The notes under the pieces are model-generated. The model made no database searches. It was not told the DNA's origin and was given only the letters and a program-made list of their open reading frames with translations. Made by a program: the position numbers and the translations under genes. From contig JADLBB010000290.1 in the NCBI GenBank assembly GCA_020848055.1, positions 1 to 15,093 of the forward strand: a DNA stretch of 15,093 nucleotides. The letters are read 5' to 3'. Source of the stretch: Chloroflexota bacterium (GTDB taxonomy: Bacteria > Chloroflexota > Limnocylindria > QHBO01). Position 1 is the stretch's first letter, and every line of letters starts with the position of its first letter. Of the stretch, positions 7,964 to 13,913 are shown piece by piece.

Positions 7964-8227
7964 GTGACGAGTTTCGTGCTCGAGACATATGTCCCCGACG
8001 GCAGCCGCGATCGCTTCGCCGATGACGTGGATGGCCTGCGACGGGCGGCCAACTCAACCGGTGCGACGGGCAAGGTGCGTCACCTGGCCTCCTACCTCGT
8101 CCCGGCTGACGAGATGGCCTTTCACCTCGTCGATGCCGGCAGCGTGACCGACGTGGAGCGCGTGGCGAACCAGGCCGGGATCGAGGCGGAGAGGATCGCT
8201 GAAGCGACTACAGGAGGTGCCAAGTGA
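7964..8227 (+). CDS. Small DUF4242-like protein
   Basis: An 87-residue soluble protein. The pattern 'FVLETYVPDG ... VRHLASYLVPADEMAFHLVDA ... VERVANQAGIEAERIAEA' resembles the small ferredoxin-fold proteins of the DUF4242 / SCO4226 type: a strand, 'vr...s..vPedE..fhlfeA', then a helix with 'a...aGi...Ri.ea'. Some members have been crystallised as nickel-binding proteins, but no metal site can be assigned here. The start is GTG with AGGA (7953-7956) seven bases upstream. It follows the LuxR-type gene by 47 bases. Its TGA overlaps the GTG of the lipoprotein gene, so the two are coupled. The function is unknown. Confidence 0.7.
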   Translation: MTSFVLETYVPDGSRDRFADDVDGLRRAANSTGATGKVRHLASYLVPADEMAFHLVDAGSVTDVERVANQAGIEAERIAEATTGGAK

Positions 8228-8790
8228 GACTGAACCATGGACCACGCGCGGTCGCGCCGCTGCTTTCCCTGGTGCTGGGGGTGGCGTTGGTCGCCTGCAG
8301 CAGTTCAAACGGCAGCCCATCGGCCGGCGCGAGTACCGGAGGGAACGGGGCCAGCCAGGGCGCGGCGGCCTCACAGGGCGGAAACGGCGGCAATGGCGGC
8401 GCATCGGCGCAGCCGAGCTCCGGCGGCAATGGCAATGGCGGCGCATCGGCGCAACCGAGCTCCGGCGGTAATGGCGGACCCGATGACGCGGTCGCCGTCG
8501 GCGAGCAGCTCGTTCCGCCCAACTCGACCGAGACGTCCAGGACGATCATGGGCAACTACTGGTACGTCATGTACGAGTCGACCGATTCGCCGGACAGCCT
8601 CAAGAGCTTCTACGAGAGCAGGGTCCCGGCCGTCGGCTTGATGATCATCTCGACGACGTCCTCGGCTGGCAGCCACTCGATGCTCATCGCCCGCGACGAG
8701 ACGGGCGACTTCGGAGGATCGGTGTTGATGAGCCCGTCGGCATCCGGCTCGGGCAGCATGGTGATCGTCGCCGTCGGCAGTAGCAACTAG
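8224..8790 (+). CDS. Lipoprotein with Gly/Asn/Ser-rich linker
   Basis: A 188-residue secreted lipoprotein. A hydrophobic signal (about residues 9-24) ends in the lipobox LVAC with Cys25, so the mature protein should be lipid-anchored. Residues about 26-85 are a flexible Gly/Ser/Asn/Ala/Gln linker encoded partly by a 42-bp tandem repeat. The remaining roughly 100 residues form a small domain with 'NYWYVMYESTDSPDSLKSFYESRVPAVG', a pattern seen in other bacterial lipoproteins where a 'Y.S.ds...v..FYe..lp..G' segment recurs. No enzymatic motif is visible. The GTG start overlaps the stop of the previous gene by four bases (GTGA) and has a strong Shine-Dalgarno AGGAGGT (8212-8218) five bases away, so it can be translated independently and strongly. 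Confidence 0.85.
   Translation: MRLNHGPRAVAPLLSLVLGVALVACSSSNGSPSAGASTGGNGASQGAAASQGGNGGNGGASAQPSSGGNGNGGASAQPSSGGNGGPDDAVAVGEQLVPPNSTETSRTIMGNYWYVMYESTDSPDSLKSFYESRVPAVGLMIISTTSSAGSHSMLIARDETGDFGGSVLMSPSASGSGSMVIVAVGSSN
8392..8475 (+). repeat. 42-bp tandem repeat inside the lipoprotein gene
   Basis: Two copies (8392-8433 and 8434-8475) differ at only two positions (G/A near 8412/8454 and C/T near 8427/8469). They encode the 14-residue unit NGGASAQPSSGGNG twice. Being in frame and a multiple of three, copy number can change without breaking the protein. Confidence 0.9.
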
Positions 8791-8802
8791 CCGCGAACAG
8801 GG

Positions 8803-8832
8803 TTGATTGATACGGCTTTCGCCATCTAAACT
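8803..8832 (+). promoter_or_regulatory. Promoter of the regulator-NnrS-DUF488 operon
   Basis: TTGATT (8803-8808) and TAAACT (8827-8832) with an 18-base spacer form the best sigma-70-like promoter in the window. The predicted start falls on or next to GTG 8839, which would make the mRNA leaderless. The GGGAGG just before GTG is too close to act as a Shine-Dalgarno. Confidence 0.55.
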
Positions 8833-8838
8833 GGGAGG

Positions 8839-9507
8839 GTGACGAACGCCACCGATGATCGCGGGTCCGCCATGCGGACCCGCGATCGCATCCTGCGCAG
8901 GCTGCGAGCCAGCGGGCGACCGATGGGGGTCGATGAGCTTGCGGCCGGCGTCGGCCGCTTCCCGACCACCGTACGGGCCCACCTCGAGCGCCTGGTGGAG
9001 GCGGGCATGGTGACGCGCTCGGCGGCACCGCCTTCCGGGCGCGGCCGGCCCCCGGTACGCTACACGGCCGACCGCGAGGCAACGGCAGCCGCCGAGGACG
9101 CCAGGCCGTACGCCAGGCTGGCAGCCGCGCTCGCCGCGCAGCTGGCGGCGCTGCCCGACCCCGCGGCCGCGGCTGGCGAGGCCGGCGCGCGCTGGGGTCG
9201 AGCCATCGCGGCGGAACTGCCGCCGGCGAAGGGTCGGTCAAGGGCCGTCGCATCCATGGTCGCCATCCTCAACTCGGCCGGCTTCGAGGCCGAGGCCCAT
9301 CCCGGCGCATCAGGGGAGATCCGGCTGCAGGGGTGCCCGTTCGGCCAGTTGAACGTGGGCCGCGAGTCTGTGGTCTGCTCGGTGCACCTGGGCCTGATGC
9401 AGGGGGCCATGCTCGGGCTGGGTGCGCCGGCGGCGGGGATCGATCTTGAGCCATTCGTCGAGCCCGGGCTGTGCGTGGCCCGCATCGGCTTCGACACCGC
9501 GGTCTGA
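8839..9507 (+). CDS. Winged-helix regulator with SufR-like cysteine motif
   Basis: Transcriptional regulator, 222 residues. The N-terminus is a winged helix: TRDRILRRLRASGRPMGVDEL, then FPTTVRAHLERLVEAGMVTR (41-60) as the recognition-helix region and a wing 'GRGRPPVRY' (67-75). The C-terminal part has QGCPFGQL (Cys166), VVCSVHLG (Cys180) and GLCVARIGF (Cys212), the layout of COG2345/SufR-type regulators that carry an Fe-S cluster. The first spacing, C-X13-C, is close to the C-X12-C of SufR. Only three cysteines are present instead of SufR's four; His183 is near Cys180 and could be a further ligand (inference). GTG 8839 fits the promoter; ATG 8872 (Met12) is the alternative and sits in the loop of a 31-bp palindrome. 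It is first in an operon with an NnrS-like protein, suggesting a sensor of NO, iron or redox state. Confidence 0.85.
   Translation: MTNATDDRGSAMRTRDRILRRLRASGRPMGVDELAAGVGRFPTTVRAHLERLVEAGMVTRSAAPPSGRGRPPVRYTADREATAAAEDARPYARLAAALAAQLAALPDPAAAAGEAGARWGRAIAAELPPAKGRSRAVASMVAILNSAGFEAEAHPGASGEIRLQGCPFGQLNVGRESVVCSVHLGLMQGAMLGLGAPAAGIDLEPFVEPGLCVARIGFDTAV
8857..8887. promoter_or_regulatory. 31-bp perfect palindrome at the regulator gene start
   Basis: Arms GATCGCGGGTCCGC (8857-8870) and GCGGACCCGCGATC (8874-8887) are exact reverse complements with a 3-base centre CAT. The in-frame ATG 8872 begins inside that centre. It lies 18-48 bases after the predicted transcription start, so it could be an autoregulatory operator (roadblock type) or, as RNA, a very stable 14-bp hairpin. 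The codons it forms are still compatible with the protein reading frame. Confidence 0.8.
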
Positions 9508-9514
9508 GCGATCC

Positions 9515-10660
9515 ATGCCCGCTCCAGCCGGGCGAGCCGGCACGGCCCAGCCGCTCCCGCCGCACGCCATCCTGGTCGCGATCAGCGGGCTGTCCCTGCT
9601 TGCCGGCCTGACCGGCGCCCTTGTGCTGCTGGGCGTGCCAATGCCCGCGCACGCCGACGGGCTGGGAGCACGCCACGGGGTGCTCATGGCGCTCGGCTTC
9701 CTCGGGACGCTCATCGCCCTGGAGCGAGCCGTGGCCCTCGATCGCGCCTGGGGCTTCATCTCGCCATTGGCGTCCGGGCTGGGCGCCATCGGCCTGGTCA
9801 TTGGCCTGCCGCAGCCGGTTTCGCTCGGACTGATCGCGGTCGGAGCCGCCGGATTCGTGGCCATGTACATCGCCTTCGACCGGATCGAACGGTCGCTGCA
9901 CACCAGCGTCCAGGCCGTCGGCGCGATCGCCTGGCTGGTGGCGAGCATCCTGCTGCTGGCAGGCTGGTCGCCCGCCCGCGTGATCGCGTGGCTGGCCGCG
10001 TTCCTGGTCATGACCATCGTCGGCGAGAGGCTGGAACTGTCGCGCCTGGGCAGCATCGGCGGCCCGGCGCGCATCGGGCTGGTGGCCGCCGCCGCCGTCT
10101 TCTGCGGCGGCGTGGCGCTGACCTTGGCCCTTCCCGACTGGGGCACCAGGCTCGCGGGCGTCGGACTGGTGGCCATGGCGGCCTGGTTGAGCCGGTACGA
10201 CCTGGCCCGTCGCACTGTGCGCATGTCCGGGTTGACGCGATTCGTGGCGCTCGCTCTGCTGGCCGGCTTCGCCTGGCTGGCCGTCACCGGGCTGGCGTGG
10301 ATCGGCTTCGGGGCCACCAGCTCAGGACCGGCGTACGATGCGTCACTGCATGCGGTCTTCCTCGGCTTCGTCATCTCCATGGTCTTCGGGCACGCGCCGA
10401 TCATCCTGCCCGCCGTCATGCGCCGCCCGCTGCCGTATCACCCGCGCTTCTACGCGCACCTGGCGCTCCTCCACCTCGGCCTGCTGGTGCGCATCGTCGG
10501 GGGCGACCTGGCCGGTCTCGAGGCGCCATTCGTCATCGGCGGGGTCATCAACGTGATCGCGCTGCTTGTCTTCGCAGCCTCCTCGGCCACCGCGGTCGCG
10601 TTCGGCCGCCGGTCGGCGGCAGCCGCGGGCCGTCAGCCGGCCCTGGCGGATCGCCCATGA
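9515..10660 (+). CDS. NnrS-like multi-pass membrane protein
   Basis: Polytopic protein of 381 residues with about 12 predicted spans (near 15-40, 52-72, 83-100, 103-120, 132-150, 154-170, 187-207, 211-224, 243-265, 277-297, 311-329, 338-360). The segment ASLHAVFLGFVISMVFGHAP (276-295) with His279 and His293, followed by IILPAVMRRPLPYHPRF, matches the conserved 'HaFflGfv..Mi.gm.pri....gRpl' block of NnrS. An early ARHG (His54) is also typical. NnrS proteins are haem/copper-containing membrane proteins that relieve nitric-oxide and nitrosative stress in denitrifiers and pathogens. The ATG lies seven bases after the regulator's stop, without a clear Shine-Dalgarno; its TGA overlaps the DUF488 start (ATGA). 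The match is to the family pattern; a more distant NnrS-like branch is possible. Confidence 0.72.
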   Translation: MPAPAGRAGTAQPLPPHAILVAISGLSLLAGLTGALVLLGVPMPAHADGLGARHGVLMALGFLGTLIALERAVALDRAWGFISPLASGLGAIGLVIGLPQPVSLGLIAVGAAGFVAMYIAFDRIERSLHTSVQAVGAIAWLVASILLLAGWSPARVIAWLAAFLVMTIVGERLELSRLGSIGGPARIGLVAAAAVFCGGVALTLALPDWGTRLAGVGLVAMAAWLSRYDLARRTVRMSGLTRFVALALLAGFAWLAVTGLAWIGFGATSSGPAYDASLHAVFLGFVISMVFGHAPIILPAVMRRPLPYHPRFYAHLALLHLGLLVRIVGGDLAGLEAPFVIGGVINVIALLVFAASSATAVAFGRRSAAAAGRQPALADRP

Positions 10661-11028
10661 GCGTGCACCTGCAGCGCGCCTACAGCGACCCGACGCCTGA
10701 CGACGGATACCGCGTGCTGGTCGACCGCGTCTGGCCGCGCGGGCGAACGAAGGAGCAGCTGCGCCTGGACCGATGGGCGCGAGAGGTGGGTCCCAGCACC
10801 GATCTGCGCAAGTGGTTCGGCCATGATCCCGCCCGCTGGGACGAGTTCCGGCGCCGCTACCTGGCCGAACTGGAGGGCCCGGTCCAAGCCGCGATCATCG
10901 CCGAGCTGGTGGCTGTCGCGCGGTCGGGGACGTTGACCATCGTGTTCGGCGCACGGGACGCCGAGCACAGCCAGGCGCGAGTCGTCGCCGATCTCGTCGC
11001 CCAAGAGGCGGACCTGCCCCGCGCCTGA
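10657..11028 (+). CDS. DUF488 (YeaO-like) family protein
   Basis: Small soluble protein of 123 residues, typical family length. Diagnostic patterns are YRVLVDRVWPRGRTKEQL (18-35), the central LRKWFGHDPARWDEFRRRY with 'EL' following, and the end TLTIVFGARDAEHSQARVV (92-110), where 'ArD.eHnqA' is the family signature. The biochemical role of DUF488 is not established; conserved Arg, His and Asp residues suggest an active or binding site. Its ATG overlaps the stop of the NnrS-like gene (ATGA), so it is the last gene of that operon and is likely to act in the same stress response. It converges on the ftsB-like gene with only 15 bases between the two stop codons. Confidence 0.9.
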   Translation: MSVHLQRAYSDPTPDDGYRVLVDRVWPRGRTKEQLRLDRWAREVGPSTDLRKWFGHDPARWDEFRRRYLAELEGPVQAAIIAELVAVARSGTLTIVFGARDAEHSQARVVADLVAQEADLPRA

Positions 11029-11048
11029 GGGACGGACCGCAGCTCAGG
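11024..11048. terminator. Weak inverted repeat over two convergent stops
   Basis: CCTGAG (11024-11029) and CTCAGG (11043-11048) pair with a 13-base loop. The left arm contains the DUF488 TGA and the right arm the complement of the ftsB-like TGA. It might act as a bidirectional terminator, but there is no T tract and the stem is only 6 bp. Confidence 0.25.
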
Positions 11049-11499
11049 ACCCGGCGTCGGGCCCCGCGCCGAAGAACAGGTCGAACCACTGCCGCAGCAG
11101 CGGTGCCGGCGCTGCCTGCGCCGGGTCGAGTGACTCCGGCAGCGGGGCCTCGGCACCGTCCGGGATGATCAGCACGCGCTCGCCCGGCGCGCCCACGTTG
11201 CTCAACCTGCGCGCCTCGGCGCTCACGTACGCGTCGCTGTTCAGGTAGTCGAGCTGCGCCTGGAGCGCCGCGTTCTCCGCCTCGACCCGAGCGATCTGGG
11301 CCTCGATGTCCGCCGCGCGCTGGCCGATCTCCCAGTTGGCGTACACCTGGCGGCCGAACTGGAACGCCAGCAGCGCACCCACGATCAGCAGGGCCCCGAG
11401 CCACAGCATGCCGAGGCGTGACCCCGGCAGGCGCAGCCCACGGCGGCGGGCGGCCGGCGCGGGCGGCTTGGCGGAGGCATCCAGGCGTGCGGCGGTCAT
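11044..11499 (-). CDS. FtsB/DivIC-like septum formation initiator protein
   Basis: Bitopic protein of 151 residues. A basic, Pro/Ala-rich cytoplasmic N-terminus (1-30) is followed by one membrane span (31-49), then a coiled coil (about 57-86, IGQRAADIEAQIARVEAENA) and the post-coil block YLNSDAYVSAEARRLSNVGA with PGERVLIIP (to about 113). This order of span, coil and 'yl.s..yve..AR......pGE' is the FtsB/DivIC family pattern. These proteins link FtsL and FtsQ/DivIB in the divisome and control septal peptidoglycan synthesis. The tail after 113 is longer than in short FtsB and rich in Pro/Ala. ATG 11499 is preferred: a TAGACT -10-like hexamer (11510-11515, minus) lies ten bases before it. An in-frame start at 11553 would add 18 basic residues that do not resemble the family. 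Confidence 0.82.
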   Translation of the reverse strand: MTAARLDASAKPPAPAARRRGLRLPGSRLGMLWLGALLIVGALLAFQFGRQVYANWEIGQRAADIEAQIARVEAENAALQAQLDYLNSDAYVSAEARRLSNVGAPGERVLIIPDGAEAPLPESLDPAQAAPAPLLRQWFDLFFGAGPDAGS

Positions 11500-11509
11500 G
11501 TCGCCGCAG

Positions 11510-11515
11510 AGTCTA
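11510..11515 (-). promoter_or_regulatory. Candidate -10 of the ftsB-like gene
   Basis: On the minus strand TAGACT lies ten bases before ATG 11499, implying a leader of only a few bases. A -35 match (TGTCGC at 17 bases) is poor. Confidence 0.35.
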
Positions 11516-11529
11516 CCGGCTCGGCGCGC

Positions 11530-11554
11530 GTTGCGACACGCGAGGTGTCGCAAC
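11530..11554. promoter_or_regulatory. Perfect inverted repeat between ftsB-like and mrfA
   Basis: GTTGCGACAC (11530-11539) and GTGTCGCAAC (11545-11554) are exact inverted 10-bp arms around a 5-base spacer. It lies in the divergent promoter region, just upstream of the ftsB-like -10 and 15 bases from the first SOS-like box. It is most likely an operator for an unidentified dimeric regulator. There is no adjoining T tract to suggest a terminator. Confidence 0.6.
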
Positions 11555-11568
11555 CGCTGCGGAGGATT

Positions 11569-11582
11569 CGAACACCTGTGCT
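11569..11582. promoter_or_regulatory. Degenerate second SOS-like box
   Basis: CGAACACCTGTGCT keeps the left half CGAAC and the GT of the right half of CGAAC-N4-GTTCG. Its centre is 26 bp from the perfect box downstream. It could be a weak secondary LexA site or chance. Confidence 0.3.
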
Positions 11583-11587
11583 ATCGT
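11579..11587 (+). promoter_or_regulatory. Candidate extended -10 of mrfA
   Basis: TGC-TATCGT fits an extended -10 and would place the transcription start near 11594, directly at the perfect SOS box. I see no good -35. Confidence 0.3.
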
Positions 11588-11594
11588 CCCATAC

Positions 11595-11608
11595 CGAACA
11601 GCCGTTCG
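11595..11608. promoter_or_regulatory. LexA (SOS) box upstream of mrfA
   Basis: CGAACAGCCGTTCG is a perfect CGAAC-N4-GTTCG dyad, the consensus LexA site of Gram-positive bacteria and actinobacteria. It ends 19 bases before the mrfA start and overlaps the expected transcription start, the right place for repression. Confidence 0.65.
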
Positions 11609-11627
11609 ATTCACCCATGGAGGACCG

Positions 11628-13910
11628 ATGCTGACCGCACCGCCGAGCAACGCCGACGAGGCGATCGCCGCCCTCCTCGCCAGCCCTGAGCTGGCACCGC
11701 TGATCGTGGCGCATCGCGAGATCGAGCCACGGGCACCGCGTCACGCGCCATGGCCCGACGGCATCGACCCGCGGCTGGTGGGCGCGCTGCGAGCGCGTGG
11801 CATCGAGGCGCCCTACGTCCACCAGGCCGCCGCCTTCGGCGCTGTCGCCGCCGGCCGCAACGCCGTCGTCGTCACGCCCACCGCGTCGGGCAAGACGCTG
11901 TGCTACAACCTGCCCGTCCTGGACGCCATCGCCAAGGACTCCGCCGCGCGCGCCCTGTACCTGTTTCCCACCAAGGCCCTCGCCGCCGATCAACTGGTCG
12001 AGCTGCGGGCACTGGCCGGCGCCGCCGAGCTCGGGCTCAAGACGCACACCTACGACGGCGACACGCCACCCAACGTGCGCAGCGTCGTCCGCGCCGCGGG
12101 CCAGGTCGTGATCACCAACCCGGACATGCTGCACGCGGCGATCCTGCCCCACCACACCAAGTGGTTCAAGCTGTTCGAGAACCTGCGCTACGTCGTCATC
12201 GACGAGCTGCACTCGTACCGTGGGTTGTTCGGCAGCCACGTCGCCAACGTCATCCGGCGCCTGCGCCGCATCTGCGCCCACTACGGCGCCGATCCGATCT
12301 TCATCTGCGCCAGCGCCACCATCGCCAATCCACGGGAACTGGCCGAGCGCGTCATCGAGGCGCCGGTCGAACTGATCGACGACAACGGCGCCCCGTCGGG
12401 TCGCCGGCACGTGCTGATCCTCAACCCGCCCATCGCCAACGAGCAGCTCGGCATCCGCGGCTCGGCGCTCCTGACCGGCCAGCGCCTGGCCGAGCGGCTC
12501 ATCGGCGGCGGCGTGCAGACCATCGCGTTTGCCCGCTCGCGCACCAGCGTCGAGGTGCTGACCAGCTACCTGCGCGAGACGTTCGCTCCCCCGCCGGGGC
12601 ATTCGCACACGATCCGCGGCTATCGCGGCGGCTACCTGCCCAACGAGCGCCACGAGATCGAGGCCGGGCTGCGCGACGGCCGGGTGCGCGGCGTGGTGGC
12701 GACCAACGCGCTCGAGCTCGGCATCGACATCGGCGGGCTGGACGCCGCCATCAGCATCGGCTACCCGGGCACCATCGCCAGCACGCAGCAGCAGATGGGA
12801 CGCGCCGGCCGGCGCACCGGCACGAGCCTGTCGGCCCTGGTCTGCTCGTCTTCGCCGGTCGACCAGTTCCTGGCCGCGCACCCGCAGTACCTGTTCGACG
12901 CATCGCCCGAGCAGGGCCTGGTCAACCCCGACAACCTCTACATCCTGCTCAACCACCTGCGCGCCTCGACCTTCGAGCTGCCGATGCCGGCGGCCGAGTC
13001 CTTCGGGGTGGCCGAGACCCCGATGCTGCTCGACGTCCTGGCCGAGGACGGCTGGATCCGTCGCGCGGACGACGAGCGCTACTACTGGGCGCACGAGAAC
13101 TTTCCGGCCAGCGACTTTTCCCTGCGCACCGGGGCGCCGGAGAACGTCGTGATCGTCGACGTCACCGGCGACCGCCACCGCGTCCTGGGCGAGGTGGACC
13201 TGTTCGCCGCTCCCCTGTTGGTGCACCCCAAGGCGATCTACATCCACCAGGGCGTCCAGTACCACGTCGACCGCCTCGACTGGGAGGAGCGCAAGGCCTT
13301 CGTCACCCGCACCGACGTCGACTACTACACCGATGCGGACCTTGGCATCACGCTCAAGGTGCTCGAGGTCTTCGAAGGGGCCGATGCGCCACCCGCCGGC
13401 CTTCGGCAGCGCGGCGAGGTCATGGTCGCGTGGAAGGTGACGATGTTCAAGAAGCTCAAGTACCACACCCACGAGAACGTTGGATGGGGCTCGATCGACC
13501 TGCCCGAGACCGAGATGCACACGACCGCCACCTGGCTCGTCCCGCCGGCCGACCTCGTCAACCGATACGACCGCGACACGCTCGACGGGGCGCTCATCGG
13601 CCTGGCGCGCCTGGCCCGTACGACCGGCGCGCTGCTGCTCATGAGCGACCCGCGCGACCTCGGCGTGCTGGCCCAGGTCCAGGCGCCGTTCACCGGGCGC
13701 CCGACGCTGTACCTGTACGACGCGACGCCCGGCGGGGTCGGCCTGGCCGAGCGCCTGTACGCCGTGGCCGATGAGTTGCTGCGAGCCTGCGGCGAGGCGG
13801 TCACGACCTGTCCCTGCGCCGATGGCTGCCCGGCCTGCGTCGGTCCGGCGATCGAGGTCGGCCCGCGCGGCAAGGCGGTCGTCGCCGAGCTGCTCGCGGC
13901 CATGACCTGA
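11628..13910 (+). CDS. mrfA: DEAD/DEAH-box repair helicase MrfA (YprA/Hrq1 family)
   Basis: ATP-dependent DNA helicase of 760 residues, normal for the family. Motifs: I TASGKT (85-90), Ia FPTKALAADQ, II DELH (192-195), III SAT (229-231), IV region IAFARSRTSVEVL, V TNALELGIDIGGLD, and VI QQMGRAGRR (388-396). The C-terminal part carries the family's DUF1998-like metal-binding cluster CPCADGCPAC (Cys728, 730, 734, 737). In Bacillus subtilis MrfA and the exonuclease MrfB act together in a nucleotide-excision-independent pathway that repairs mitomycin C lesions; Hrq1 is the yeast relative. ATG 11628 has GGAGG (11619-11623) four bases away; longer in-frame extension lacks this. It is followed after three bases by mrfB, and a LexA-type box lies in its promoter, consistent with DNA-damage control. 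Confidence 0.93.
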   Translation: MLTAPPSNADEAIAALLASPELAPLIVAHREIEPRAPRHAPWPDGIDPRLVGALRARGIEAPYVHQAAAFGAVAAGRNAVVVTPTASGKTLCYNLPVLDAIAKDSAARALYLFPTKALAADQLVELRALAGAAELGLKTHTYDGDTPPNVRSVVRAAGQVVITNPDMLHAAILPHHTKWFKLFENLRYVVIDELHSYRGLFGSHVANVIRRLRRICAHYGADPIFICASATIANPRELAERVIEAPVELIDDNGAPSGRRHVLILNPPIANEQLGIRGSALLTGQRLAERLIGGGVQTIAFARSRTSVEVLTSYLRETFAPPPGHSHTIRGYRGGYLPNERHEIEAGLRDGRVRGVVATNALELGIDIGGLDAAISIGYPGTIASTQQQMGRAGRRTGTSLSALVCSSSPVDQFLAAHPQYLFDASPEQGLVNPDNLYILLNHLRASTFELPMPAAESFGVAETPMLLDVLAEDGWIRRADDERYYWAHENFPASDFSLRTGAPENVVIVDVTGDRHRVLGEVDLFAAPLLVHPKAIYIHQGVQYHVDRLDWEERKAFVTRTDVDYYTDADLGITLKVLEVFEGADAPPAGLRQRGEVMVAWKVTMFKKLKYHTHENVGWGSIDLPETEMHTTATWLVPPADLVNRYDRDTLDGALIGLARLARTTGALLLMSDPRDLGVLAQVQAPFTGRPTLYLYDATPGGVGLAERLYAVADELLRACGEAVTTCPCADGCPACVGPAIEVGPRGKAVVAELLAAMT

Positions 13911-13913
13911 CCG

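Noticed and set aside
11500..11553. N-terminal extension of the ftsB-like protein to 11553
   Set aside because: The extra 18 residues (Arg/Cys-rich) run through the inverted repeat and do not resemble the family; ATG 11499 has a -10-like hexamer just upstream.
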